From Rhodococcus sp. BP22 (GTDB taxonomy: Bacteria; Actinomycetota; Actinomycetes; Mycobacteriales; Mycobacteriaceae): a stretch of 64,000 nucleotides of DNA. The DNA lies in NCBI RefSeq assembly GCF_014281965.1, contig NZ_JACFTB010000003.1:418293-482292 (forward strand). Reading direction: 5' to 3'. Within the stretch, counting starts at the first letter, position 1. Each line of letters begins with the position of its first letter. The notes beneath the pieces were generated by a model. It had not been told where the DNA came from. It searched no databases and saw only the letters and a program-made list of their open reading frames with translations. The position numbers were made by a program, and so were the translations under genes. Shown here piece after piece: positions 36,040 to 44,449 of the stretch.

Positions 36040-36948
36040 ATGAAGTCTCGGACGGCGGAGTACCCACGCCCGAATCATTGCCTCCTGCACCTGAGCGATA
36101 CGCACCTTGTCGAGGGCGGTGATTTGTACGGTGGGGTGGACAGCACGGCCACGCTGCGTCGCATCCTTGCTGACGTCGAGACATCCGGGGTGCGGCCCGA
36201 TGCACTGGTCTTCACCGGCGATCTCACCGACCGAGGTGAACCGGGTGCTTACGACACACTGCGGGCGCTGGTCGAGCCGGTTGCCGATGCGCTCGGGGCC
36301 CGGATCATCTGGGCGATGGGAAATCACGACGACCGAGCGACCTTTCGATCTCGGTTGCTCGACCAGGCTCCGACGACCGGCACGGTCGACCGTGTGCACG
36401 AGGTGGCAGGACTTCGCATCATCACGTTGGATTCGACGGTTCCCGGTCACCATTACGGTGAAGTGACACAGAGCCAATTGGATTGGCTTGCAGGCATTCT
36501 CGAAACGAAAGCCGAATTCGGCACCATCTTGGCAATGCATCATCCGCCCGTTCCTGCGGTGTTGGATCTTGCTGTGCTGGTGGAGTTGCTCGATCAGCGC
36601 CGACTCGCAGATGTACTCCGTGGCAGCGACGTCAGATCCATTCTGGCCGGCCATCTGCACTATTCGACGTCGGCGACCTTTGCAGGGATTCCTGTGTCGG
36701 TAGCGTCCGCTACCTGCTATACCCAGGACCTCAACGTCCCACCCGGTGCTACCCGGGGCCGCGACGGGGCGCAGGCCTACAACCTCGTCCACCTCTACGA
36801 CGACAACGTCGTGCACTCGGTGGTCCCCATCGGAACCTACGAGACAGTCGGTGAATACGTCTCCGCCGAAGAGGTCGTTCGGCGTTTGGACGAGGCCGGG
36901 GTGACCATCGCCGAAAGCACGCGACGGCCGAGGTTCAGCAGTATTTAG
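36040..36948 (+). CDS. cpdA: 3',5'-cyclic nucleotide phosphodiesterase CpdA (Rv0805-like)
   Basis: A 302-residue class III metallophosphodiesterase that hydrolyses cAMP (and other phosphodiesters). The dinuclear metal motifs are all present: [31 protein letters not shown] and AGHLHYST, followed by [12 protein letters not shown], a near-match to Rv0805. ATG at 36040 fits the Rv0805 N-terminus ([18 protein letters not shown]); an upstream GTG at 36004 is possible. The C-terminal extension that follows the fold in Rv0805 is shorter here. It is convergent with and overlaps by four bases the cpsY-like gene, the same arrangement as Rv0805/Rv0806c. Confidence 0.93.
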   Translation: MKSRTAEYPRPNHCLLHLSDTHLVEGGDLYGGVDSTATLRRILADVETSGVRPDALVFTGDLTDRGEPGAYDTLRALVEPVADALGARIIWAMGNHDDRATFRSRLLDQAPTTGTVDRVHEVAGLRIITLDSTVPGHHYGEVTQSQLDWLAGILETKAEFGTILAMHHPPVPAVLDLAVLVELLDQRRLADVLRGSDVRSILAGHLHYSTSATFAGIPVSVASATCYTQDLNVPPGATRGRDGAQAYNLVHLYDDNVVHSVVPIGTYETVGEYVSAEEVVRRLDEAGVTIAESTRRPRFSSI

Positions 36949-38471
36949 CTCTCCCAGGGTGCGACGATGGGGAAGTACCTTTCGAGGAACTCGGTGACCC
37001 GACGGGTACGCACCTCGAGGTCGACCTCGGGAAAGCTACCGTCGTTGAGGCAGAAGAAGTCGATCGAGCGTTTGGGTAGAAGGTTCTCCATGGAGTGGAG
37101 TCCCGAATGCGACGTGGTGTCGATGTAGGTCACCTTGGCGTTCGTCTGCACCACGGCCCGGCCACTCATCAACGCGTAGTAGTGGTAAAGCGAGTTCGTA
37201 ACCGAGATGTTGGTGCTGGCGCGAAAGACGCTTGCGGCAGTGGCAGCGAACTCGTCGGGAAACTCGTTCTCCATCTCTTGCATGACGCTTTTGCGCAGTG
37301 GCGTGGCCGCGTGTTCGAGGTGTCTGGTGGTCATCAGGCCGAAGCGGTCCTGCAGCAGTCGACGGTTGACCCGGGCGGCGTTCTCGAACCCGCTGCGATC
37401 TTCGTCGTTGTAGCCCAACCCGATTCGGGTGCCGGCTTCGATGAACATGCTGATGCCGCCGGGTGAGAAGAACATCTGCGGGCCGACCGGACGTCCGAAG
37501 AACATGTCGTCGTTGGAGTAGAGGAAATGCTCGGACAGTCCGGGGATGTGATGCAGCTGGGATTCGACGGCCTGTGAATTGTGGGTCGGCAGAACGGAAG
37601 TGTCGACGAAGAACGTTTCGCTCGGCACGAATGTCACGCGCGGATCTTCGGCGAGCCAGCTCGGTCGGTCGGAATCGGTTGCGACGAAAATTCGACGAAT
37701 CCACGGTGCGTACATGTGGATCGAGCGAAGCGCATACTTCAATTCGTCGATCTGCCGAAATCGTGCGGGTGACGAGTCACCTTCTCCGACAACGTAGTTC
37801 TTCATGCGACGTGCGCGTTGAGCTTGGAATTCCGCGGAGGAGCCATCGACCCAGGAGAACACGATATCGATATCGAAATTGATGTCCGACGCGTGGTCGG
37901 CGAACATGTTCTCGATTGTCGGCCAGGTCTTTCCGAATCGTTCGACGGTTCCGCGTACTGCTTCGTCGCGTCGGATGGTGCGGCGGGTCAGCGAGTTCTC
38001 GACGGGAAGCACGATCTCCTGGGGAGAAAATGCCCACAGTTCGATCTGAACTGCCGTCGAGGCGCCGTAATACAGGCCACTGTTCGGTTCGATTCGTGGG
38101 CGGTAGAGCCGAAAGATTCGGGCGTCGGAGGCGGGCGACAATGATCCGTCGGCTACCAGCACCGTCTTGGCTCTCTTGATGTCGACGGTTTTGGAGTAGA
38201 ACGGCTCTTGCATGCACGCGTCGACCAGAGCTGCGCGCAGTGCTTCGCGCTCGGCAGCATCTATGGCGATGACGGGTCGCTTGTCGTTTCCGCGAACCAG
38301 CAGGTATCGGATGCGGGCACTGTCGAGTGCAGCGCGGATGAACAGCAAATCGAAGACCATCGCCTGGTGGGGGGTCGTGGACGTGATCGACAAGGCGAAT
38401 CTTCCGTCGTACGCAACCACATCTGTTCGGTCGGTCAGGCGTGCGACGGACTCGGGCGATTCACCGATCAC
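36945..38471 (-). CDS. cpsY: Stealth-family capsular polysaccharide phosphotransferase-like protein (CpsY, Rv0806c-like)
   Basis: A 508-residue Stealth protein; family members transfer hexose-1-phosphate or related units during surface polysaccharide synthesis. The conserved regions are visible in order: [20 protein letters not shown] (CR1, near 205), [20 protein letters not shown] and [14 protein letters not shown] (CR2), [19 protein letters not shown] and [14 protein letters not shown] (CR3), and the C-terminal [14 protein letters not shown] region. The end, [13 protein letters not shown], matches Rv0806c. GTG at 38471 is the first in-frame start after a stop, yet about 36 codons upstream of it look protein-like (PHEIYLVAPEQDAL), so an alternative start codon is possible. 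Confidence 0.88.
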   Translation of the reverse strand: MIGESPESVARLTDRTDVVAYDGRFALSITSTTPHQAMVFDLLFIRAALDSARIRYLLVRGNDKRPVIAIDAAEREALRAALVDACMQEPFYSKTVDIKRAKTVLVADGSLSPASDARIFRLYRPRIEPNSGLYYGASTAVQIELWAFSPQEIVLPVENSLTRRTIRRDEAVRGTVERFGKTWPTIENMFADHASDINFDIDIVFSWVDGSSAEFQAQRARRMKNYVVGEGDSSPARFRQIDELKYALRSIHMYAPWIRRIFVATDSDRPSWLAEDPRVTFVPSETFFVDTSVLPTHNSQAVESQLHHIPGLSEHFLYSNDDMFFGRPVGPQMFFSPGGISMFIEAGTRIGLGYNDEDRSGFENAARVNRRLLQDRFGLMTTRHLEHAATPLRKSVMQEMENEFPDEFAATAASVFRASTNISVTNSLYHYYALMSGRAVVQTNAKVTYIDTTSHSGLHSMENLLPKRSIDFFCLNDGSFPEVDLEVRTRRVTEFLERYFPIVAPWES

Positions 38472-38588
38472 CGGGTCGAGCGCGTCTTGCTCGGGGGCGA
38501 CCAGATAGATCTCATGGGGCGTGGACGTCGAGGTAATGGTGACCCTTCCGGAAGTGGCGTGCGAGCCGAGAACCCCCGGAGCGTGCTG

Positions 38589-38963
38589 TCAGTGTATAGC
38601 GGAGTGAGTTGGAACTATGCGCGTGGCAACGAGCACCCCCACGGCCGCGCCTGCCACATCGAATGCCGTGTCGAGGAGGGAACCGCTACGGCCCAACGGC
38701 AGGACGGCCTGAAGGATCTCGGACGCTATCGCGAAAGTTGTCGTCCAGAGGACGGTCCGCAACGCCGACACCGCTGCGATACGTGAGGTGTACGCGAGTG
38801 CGAAGAAGAGCGTGAAGTGAATGATCTTGTCGCTGTGAGTAAATCCGCTGGGCACTCCCGACGCGGGGGTGAACAGAATGATCAGCGCGGCGATCAGCGC
38901 GAGAGCCAGTGGCACGTAGTAGCGCAATGGCAGAGCCATGTGAGAGCGCAGAGGCAGGGGCAT
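38589..38963 (-). CDS. VanZ-like membrane protein
   Basis: A 124-residue protein with about four transmembrane helices. The motif HSDKIIHFTLFFALAYTSR after the first helix and the later EILQAVLPLGRSGSLLDTAFDVAGAAVG, with its conserved E, Q and D positions, match VanZ-family proteins. The VanZ family is widespread and mostly uncharacterised outside teicoplanin resistance; no resistance role is implied. ATG at 38963 is chosen. It lies upstream of the cpsY-like gene on the same strand, about 117 bp away, so they may share a transcript. Confidence 0.82.
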   Translation of the reverse strand: MPLPLRSHMALPLRYYVPLALALIAALIILFTPASGVPSGFTHSDKIIHFTLFFALAYTSRIAAVSALRTVLWTTTFAIASEILQAVLPLGRSGSLLDTAFDVAGAAVGVLVATRIVPTHSAIH

Positions 38964-39027
38964 CGCGATCACTCTAGATGCCCCGCCACTCCGGTCGATC
39001 CTGCACTCCGGTCGACCCTGTCGCGAG

Positions 39028-39651
39028 TCAGAGCTTGTGAAGCAACACGACGGTGTCGAGGCGCTCGACCTGCTCGCCGTCGGGGGTGGTTCCGGTTCGC
39101 GCACGATCCTCGGCGACGACGGTGAACCATTCCTCGGTGGGAAACAGTGCCTTGACCTGGTCGGCTGTGAACAGGATTTCGGCATGTCCATGCTGAGAGG
39201 CCAGGGCGTCGGAGGGGCCGTGTCCGACGATCAGGAGGTGTCCGCCCGATGTGACTGCGTCGCCGAAGCGAAGGACCGCAGGCTGGAACTGGGTGGGTGG
39301 CAGGTGGAAGAAGTGAGCACTGACCAGGTCGAACGACGCGGCCGGTGGGGCCCACTCGGTGAGATCGCGGTGAAGCCACTCCACGGTTCGATCGCCTTGT
39401 GCCTGCCGAGCACGTTCGAGGGCGATGGGGGAGATGTCGGCGCCGGTGGTCTTCCAGCCGTTGTCCGCGAGCCAGAATGCGTCGGCTCCTTCGCCGCTGC
39501 CGACGTCGAGGGCGCTTCCTGGTGTGAGCTTCGACGCCTCGGTGATCAGTACCTGGTTGGCGTGGCCGCTCCAGATATTCGGTCGTTCCGAATACAGGTT
39601 GTCCCAGAACGGTTGGTCGAATACTGCCTGAGCGTCGTCGTGTGTGTGCAT
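39028..39651 (-). CDS. Class I SAM-dependent methyltransferase
   Basis: A 207-residue methyltransferase. The SAM-binding motif I is ALDVGSGEGADAFWLADNG, the acidic residue after strand 2 is in TGADISPIALERARQ, and motif IV-like SFDLVSAHFFHLPP follows. The protein belongs to the tellurite-resistance/thiopurine-like short methyltransferases by overall shape (N-terminal WDNLYSERPNIWSG is typical of that group). The acceptor is unknown. Start MHTHDDAQ at 39651 is chosen since family members begin at the WDxxY region shortly after; the gene starts 65 bp upstream of the VanZ-like gene. Confidence 0.87.
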   Translation of the reverse strand: MHTHDDAQAVFDQPFWDNLYSERPNIWSGHANQVLITEASKLTPGSALDVGSGEGADAFWLADNGWKTTGADISPIALERARQAQGDRTVEWLHRDLTEWAPPAASFDLVSAHFFHLPPTQFQPAVLRFGDAVTSGGHLLIVGHGPSDALASQHGHAEILFTADQVKALFPTEEWFTVVAEDRARTGTTPDGEQVERLDTVVLLHKL

Positions 39652-39726
39652 GCCTACGAGAATGCCGACGCGTTCACGGATGCGCAAGCTTGTTTGCTGT
39701 TTCGGCAAGAATGGCCGGAAGGAGAG

Positions 39727-40746
39727 TCAGACATCGATGAGAACTTTTCCGGTCACGCCGTTCTGAACTGCCTCGTGCGCAGCGGCCGTGGCGGACAAGC
39801 TGAACCGGTGCAACGGTAGACCGGCGCCCTCGCCGACCTCTAGAACACCTGCACCTGCCGCAGCATTGACGTCTTCCTGAGCTGCCTTCAAGGCTGCTTC
39901 GCCGACGGTGTAGAGCAGAATGAACTGGTAGCGAGTGTTGAGCACCATGTTCGGTCGTACATCGAGGGTGATCGTGTCGCCGCCGTTGTTGGCGTACACG
40001 GCGATCGAGGCACGTGTGGAGGTGACGGCGGCATTCAGTTCGGCGTTCTGAGCCGGGGCGACCTCGACCACCAGATCGACCCCGTCCGGGGCGATGGCTC
40101 GGATCGAGGCAGCGGCATCACCGGTTGTGTAGTTGACTACGTGATGTGCACCCGCGGCGGTAGCGAGGGCCGCTTTTTCCGGGCCGCTGACGGTAGTGAC
40201 GACCGTTGCTCCCGCCCAGCGTGCGAGCTGGATCGCCGCATGGCCGACCGCTCCCGCCCCGCCTGCAACCAGAACCGTCTTGCCGATGAGGGCACCGGGA
40301 TGCAACCGCGAGGGGCCATCTTCGGCGACTGTCAGTGCGCGGTGGGCTGTCATGGCGGGCACACCAAGGCTCGCCCCGACGTCGAAACTCACGTGTTCGG
40401 GGAGTCGTACCACGCGTTCGGCTGGGACGACGGTGTATTCCTGTGCGGTTCCGGTCGGCCTCCGGTGCTGTGAGAGGTATAGCCACACCCGGTCACCGAC
40501 GGCCAGACCTAGGACGCCGGTGCCTACCGCATCCACGGTCCCCGCTCCGTCTTGGTTGGGCACGACCTCGTCGAATTCGAGTTCGTCTCCGGGACGCGCG
40601 CCCGCCCGGTTCTTCCAATCGGTGGGGTTGACCCCGGATACGGCGACCTTCACTCGAACCTCGCCCGGGCCTGGTTCGGGTATCTCCCGGTCCACGAGAT
40701 CGAGTACGGAGGTGTCGCCGGTCCTGGTGTATGTGATTGCCTTCAT
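39727..40746 (-). CDS. NADPH:quinone oxidoreductase-like MDR protein
   Basis: A 339-residue zinc-free medium-chain reductase of the quinone oxidoreductase (zeta-crystallin) group. The N-terminal catalytic domain has VKVAVSGVNPTDWKNRAG, and PNQDGAGTVDAVGTGV in the usual place. The nucleotide-binding fold is VLVAGGAGAVGHAAIQLARWAGA, followed by VVNYTTGD, the NADPH-preference region. It ends VTGKVLIDV. The reaction is probably one- or two-electron reduction of quinones or enones with NADPH; the natural substrate is unknown. It is divergent from a DinB gene; the shared 170-bp gap holds three phased 17-bp repeats. Confidence 0.9.
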   Translation of the reverse strand: MKAITYTRTGDTSVLDLVDREIPEPGPGEVRVKVAVSGVNPTDWKNRAGARPGDELEFDEVVPNQDGAGTVDAVGTGVLGLAVGDRVWLYLSQHRRPTGTAQEYTVVPAERVVRLPEHVSFDVGASLGVPAMTAHRALTVAEDGPSRLHPGALIGKTVLVAGGAGAVGHAAIQLARWAGATVVTTVSGPEKAALATAAGAHHVVNYTTGDAAASIRAIAPDGVDLVVEVAPAQNAELNAAVTSTRASIAVYANNGGDTITLDVRPNMVLNTRYQFILLYTVGEAALKAAQEDVNAAAGAGVLEVGEGAGLPLHRFSLSATAAAHEAVQNGVTGKVLIDV

Positions 40747-40803
40747 ACCAGGGTGCAACGGGTTCGGTAGTAGTGGAAATTCCGGTGATGAAAATAGCCC
40801 AAT

Positions 40804-40865
40804 CGGGTATGCACGTCGAACCAAGCGGGTATGCACGTCGAACACAGTCGGGTATGCACGTCGAA
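40804..40865. repeat. Three phased 17-bp direct repeats between divergent genes
   Basis: The unit CGGGTATGCACGTCGAA occurs identically at 40804-40820, 40826-40842 and 40849-40865. The starts are 22 and 23 bp apart, about two helical turns, putting all copies on one DNA face. Changing spacing breaks the reading frame, so it is not a coding repeat. Probably an operator array for the quinone oxidoreductase and/or DinB gene. Confidence 0.85.
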
Positions 40866-40916
40866 GTGGTCAGGTCACCACGCCATCTTCACCCGTATTT
40901 CGAAAGGACAATCCAG

Positions 40917-41423
40917 GTGAATCACGCCGGAGTACTCATCGACGCCTTCGATCGCATCAAAGGTGTCGTACACGACACCCTCGACGACATTTCTCCCGAG
41001 GCACTCACCTTCAGGCCGGACGCGGAGGCCAACACGATTGCGTGGCTGATATGGCACGCGACCCGCGTTCAGGATGATCACGTGGCCGGCGTCGAAGGAG
41101 GAGAGCAGGTGTGGACCTCGGACGGCTGGGAGAGCAGATTCGGCCTACCGTTCGAGAGCTCTTCGATCGGCTACGGCCACAGCGCTGACGATGTCGCTCG
41201 GGTGAGCGCCGACGCCGACCTACTCCGCAGTTACCACGACGCGGTGCACGCCAGGACCGTCGCATATCTCGGCTCGCTGACGGCCGAGGATCTCGATCGC
41301 GTCGTCGACGAGCAGTGGGATCCCCCGGTGACACTCGGCGTGCGACTGGTGTCGGTGGTGTCCGATGACCTCCAACACTGTGGACAAGCGGCCTATGTAC
41401 GGGGCTTGTTCGAGCGGAAGTAG
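40917..41423 (+). CDS. DinB/DUF664-type four-helix protein
   Basis: A 168-residue DinB-like protein. The helical bundle carries the metal-site histidines expected of the family in WLIWHATRVQDDHVAG and DDLQHCGQAAYVRGL. Members include mycothiol- or bacillithiol-dependent S-transferases and proteins of unknown role. In a mycothiol-making actinomycete a thiol-transferase function is possible but not shown. The GTG at 40917 has AAAGGA about nine bases upstream, clearly favouring it over starts lying in the repeats further up. Divergent from a quinone oxidoreductase gene, which would fit a shared response to electrophiles. Confidence 0.87.
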   Translation: MNHAGVLIDAFDRIKGVVHDTLDDISPEALTFRPDAEANTIAWLIWHATRVQDDHVAGVEGGEQVWTSDGWESRFGLPFESSSIGYGHSADDVARVSADADLLRSYHDAVHARTVAYLGSLTAEDLDRVVDEQWDPPVTLGVRLVSVVSDDLQHCGQAAYVRGLFERK

Positions 41424-41447
41424 CTGCTCACCGTACGTCCGCTTCGC

Positions 41448-41942
41448 TCAGCCGAAACGCTTCTGCAGGTTGTCGAGGGTTTTCGCGATGTTTCGACGTT
41501 GGAACTGCGGGAACGTCTTTCCGCTCGTGGCGATTTTGTCGAATACGAGCGCTACGGTATCGGGCCACTTCGTGCGGTCGTCGGTCCATGTCTCGGTGAC
41601 CTTGGTGCCACCGGGGGCCGGTTCGAAGTCGTACCGCCACGTCGCGTTGGCGCCCTTGAAGCGGGGAGTCTTCACGCCGATCGCGTGGACGCGGAACTCG
41701 AACGCCGACCCGGGATCTGCGACGGTGACGGTGCATCGGGTAATCCAGCGTGCACGCCCGCGCTTGTTCTTTCCGTCGAACACCATTCCGACGTAAGCGC
41801 TCTCGTGGGGATCGTGCACCACGGCGCCGAGATTCTCCGGGCTCCAGCTACCCATCTGCGTCGGATCGCTGATGGCGGCGTAGAGAGTGTCGGCGTCAGC
41901 GCTGACGACGGCGCTGTCGGACACTGTGAATTCGCGGGTCAT
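41448..41942 (-). CDS. SRPBCC (START-like) family protein
   Basis: A 164-residue helix-grip protein of the polyketide-cyclase/START-like type. It opens MTREFTVSDSAVVSADADTLYAAISDPTQMGSWSPE, the standard strand-helix-helix start, and includes GTKVTETWTDDRTKWPDT before the long C-terminal helix (RRNIAKTLDNLQKRF). Such proteins bind hydrophobic ligands; ligand and function are unknown. Its ATG overlaps the stop of the SDR gene by four bases, so both are made from one transcript. Confidence 0.88.
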   Translation of the reverse strand: MTREFTVSDSAVVSADADTLYAAISDPTQMGSWSPENLGAVVHDPHESAYVGMVFDGKNKRGRARWITRCTVTVADPGSAFEFRVHAIGVKTPRFKGANATWRYDFEPAPGGTKVTETWTDDRTKWPDTVALVFDKIATSGKTFPQFQRRNIAKTLDNLQKRFG

Positions 41943-42763
41943 GAAGTGGATCCTTTGCGTAGGCCTGGATGGTTACGAGCGAGGATGGGTACCAACAGCT
42001 TTCGTGGCGTCACCTGGGCGAATATCGACACGATACGGTTGATGGCGCCAGGTATCGCGACCATCTGCCCTTTCGCCATGCCGTCGACGGCGGTCTTTGC
42101 GACATCTTCGGGCGATATCCACATCACGGACGGAAGTGCAGCCTCGGCATCTTCTTTCGAAAAGCCTGCTGTCTCACCGAATCCGGTATCCACCGGTCCG
42201 GGGCACAACGCCGTCGCGGTGACTCCGGTTCCGTGCAGCTCGCCGCTGAGACTTTGTGTGTACGAAAGGACGAATGCCTTGCACGCGCCGTACCCAGCTT
42301 GACCGGGAACGGGCTGAAACGCCGCCGTCGATGCGACGTTCAGTACGGCACCGCGTCCTCTAGCCGTCATGCCTGGCAGAAATCGGCTGCAGAGGTCGGC
42401 AACAGCGGCCACGTCGACCTCGATCATGTTCAACTCGGCTTCCGGGTCCGAGGATGCGACCGGACCGAGCGTGGACAGTCCTGCGTTGTTCACCAGGATG
42501 TCCGGTACCAGTCCCAGTGCCTCGACGCGGCCCAGTAGTTCGCTTCGTGCAGATCGCTCGGACAGGTCCGCAGCGAGAACCTCGGCTCGGACTCCGCGTG
42601 AATTCAGTTCCTCGGCCAGCGCGCTCAACTTTTCGCCGCTTCGCGCCACGAGGGTCACCCCGTGCCCACGGTCGGCGAGTTCGCGGGCAATCGCTGCCCC
42701 GATTCCGGAGGAGGCCCCCGTGACGACGGCAGTGCTGTCGGGCGTAGGTCGAGGAAGGCTCAT
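41939..42763 (-). CDS. Short-chain dehydrogenase/reductase
   Basis: A 274-residue classical SDR. The coenzyme motif is VVTGASSGIGAAIAREL, followed by LVNNAGLSTLGPV, the catalytic Ser in VLNVASTAAFQPVPG and the YxxxK pair in YGACKAFVLSYTQSL; CPGPVDTGFG completes the set. The Arg-containing LVARSGEKL after the second strand suggests NADP(H) preference. The substrate is unknown; mycobacterial relatives act on lipid or ketone substrates. ATG at 42763. Coupled to the SRPBCC gene (four-base overlap). Confidence 0.92.
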   Translation of the reverse strand: MSLPRPTPDSTAVVTGASSGIGAAIARELADRGHGVTLVARSGEKLSALAEELNSRGVRAEVLAADLSERSARSELLGRVEALGLVPDILVNNAGLSTLGPVASSDPEAELNMIEVDVAAVADLCSRFLPGMTARGRGAVLNVASTAAFQPVPGQAGYGACKAFVLSYTQSLSGELHGTGVTATALCPGPVDTGFGETAGFSKEDAEAALPSVMWISPEDVAKTAVDGMAKGQMVAIPGAINRIVSIFAQVTPRKLLVPILARNHPGLRKGSTS

Positions 42764-42814
42764 GGGTCTACCGTAGCGAAGCACGAGTTCGAGCACCCCT
42801 ACTCACGAGCGCGA

Positions 42815-44299
42815 TCAGAACACCTCTCGCTGGGATTCTTGTTCGAGCACCTGGTCGAGACCGGCGAGTCGGTTCATCGCCGACACCTGGCGCGCTGTTC
42901 GATGGTTCTTCGCCAGCCGCTCCCGATGGCGGTGTACGAACGACCAGTACCCGGCTGTGAACGGGCACGCGTCCGGGCCGAGGCGCTTCTTCGGGTTGTA
43001 TTCGCACCCACCGCAGTGATCGGTCATGCGATCGAGGTATGCGCCACCCGATGCGTAAGGCTTCGTAGCGATCAGCCCGCCGTCGGCATGCTGGCTCATG
43101 CCGATCACGTTGACCGGCATGACCCAGGCGAATCCGTCGACGAATGCGGTGGCAAACCAGTCGGTCAATGCTCTCGGGTCGTATCCACGCTGGAGTGCGA
43201 AGTTGCCGAGAATCATCAACCTGGGGATGTGATGCACCCAGCCGCGCGCATTCAGTTCCGTCAGAGTGTGTGACAAGCACGCCGCGATCGGGTGTTCACC
43301 GTCGAGATCGGTGAACCACTTCGGTAGTGGCTCATGGGCATCGAGCTCGTTGCGGTCGAGGTAGTCGGGGCCGAAATGCCAGTACAGGTGCCATACGTAC
43401 TCCCGCCAGCCGAGCACCTGGCGGATGAATCCTTCGACCGACGCGAGCGGGGCATCGCCGTCGCGCCAAGCCTGCTCGGCGGCCTCGACGACGTCGAGAG
43501 GTTCGAGGAGCCCCATGTTCAGCGGCACCGACAGAAGTGAATGTGCCATCGCCCAGTCTTGACTCATCACGGCGTCCTCGTATTTACCGAAGTCGGCGAG
43601 ACGATAGGAGACGAAGTGCTGCAGGGCTTCCCGGGCCTCGCCGGCGGTCACCGCGAACAGTCGTGGGCCGTCCTGTCCGACGGTCGGGAGGGCGAGAGCA
43701 TCCAGGTCTGCCCGGACGGAATCGTCGATGTCGTCCTCGGTCGGCCACCACGGCGGATCGATGCCGAGGGTAGATCGCTTCTTCGGAGGTGGTTCACGGT
43801 TGTCGGCATCGAGGTTCCACACTCCGTCGACCGGCTCTTCACCTGCCATGAGTACCTCGAAGCGTCTGCGCTGGTCGCGGTAGAACGCCTCGAGGCGGAA
43901 CTGATTGCGATTGCCGGCCCACTCGGCGAAATCCATTCGGCTCAGCGCGAACATCGGTGTCGGCAACACATCCAGTACGACGCCCTCATCGAGAAGTTTC
44001 TGGACGAAACGCTCCGCAGCGTGCGAGGTGGGCTCGAACACCAGCACCGGCCGTCCGTACTGTTCGAGGCCGTCTCGGTACGTTTCGGTCTTCAGGTAGG
44101 TAGAGCGATCGCCCAGTTCCGCGGCGAGATGTCGCATCCCCGAGAGGACCAGATGCAACTTCTGTCGATGGAACGGACGTGTCCGGCACACTCGTGCACT
44201 CTCGATCAAGAGGACTTCGCGATGGATGTGCTCACTCGTCGAGTGAAAGTGCGGGCCGAGTTGATCACCGAACAACCAGAGCGGAGCGGAGGGGGCCAT
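42815..44299 (-). CDS. FeS bacterial cryptochrome/(6-4) photolyase (PhrB-like)
   Basis: A 494-residue flavoprotein of the FeS-BCP group, which repairs (6-4) photoproducts with FAD, a ribolumazine antenna and a 4Fe-4S cluster. It opens LWLFGDQLGPHF and has the signature GVWNLDADNREPPPKK, SVEGFIRQVLGWREYVWHLYW and NVIGMSQHADGGLIATKPYASGG. Four cysteines at about 341 (AACLSH), 428 and 431 (CGGC) and 444 (DACPF) reproduce the cluster spacing of Agrobacterium PhrB. ATG at 44299 lacks a ribosome binding site; a TTG at 44332 would add eleven residues. Divergent from the phoD-like gene. Confidence 0.94.
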   Translation of the reverse strand: MAPSAPLWLFGDQLGPHFHSTSEHIHREVLLIESARVCRTRPFHRQKLHLVLSGMRHLAAELGDRSTYLKTETYRDGLEQYGRPVLVFEPTSHAAERFVQKLLDEGVVLDVLPTPMFALSRMDFAEWAGNRNQFRLEAFYRDQRRRFEVLMAGEEPVDGVWNLDADNREPPPKKRSTLGIDPPWWPTEDDIDDSVRADLDALALPTVGQDGPRLFAVTAGEAREALQHFVSYRLADFGKYEDAVMSQDWAMAHSLLSVPLNMGLLEPLDVVEAAEQAWRDGDAPLASVEGFIRQVLGWREYVWHLYWHFGPDYLDRNELDAHEPLPKWFTDLDGEHPIAACLSHTLTELNARGWVHHIPRLMILGNFALQRGYDPRALTDWFATAFVDGFAWVMPVNVIGMSQHADGGLIATKPYASGGAYLDRMTDHCGGCEYNPKKRLGPDACPFTAGYWSFVHRHRERLAKNHRTARQVSAMNRLAGLDQVLEQESQREVF

Positions 44300-44449
44300 G
44301 GACGCAGAGTGCTCGAGTCGAGGGAAGCGCAAACTCTTCTCCGTCGGTCAGGTGCCTGTATTCGAACGCCGCGTGAGCTGAAAGTGAATCTTTACCCTCG
44401 TTGGCCAGCCGGACTTGACCGCGGCCTCTCGATCACATCAACTTGTGGC

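Noticed and set aside
40804..40865. CRISPR-like short array
   Set aside because: Spacers are only 5-6 bases, three units only, no cas genes; fits an operator array instead.
43541..44449. Open frame extending about 300 codons upstream of the PhoD-like gene
   Set aside because: It is antisense to the well-supported photolyase gene and reads as a low-complexity shadow; the Tat signal marks the true N-terminus near 44450.
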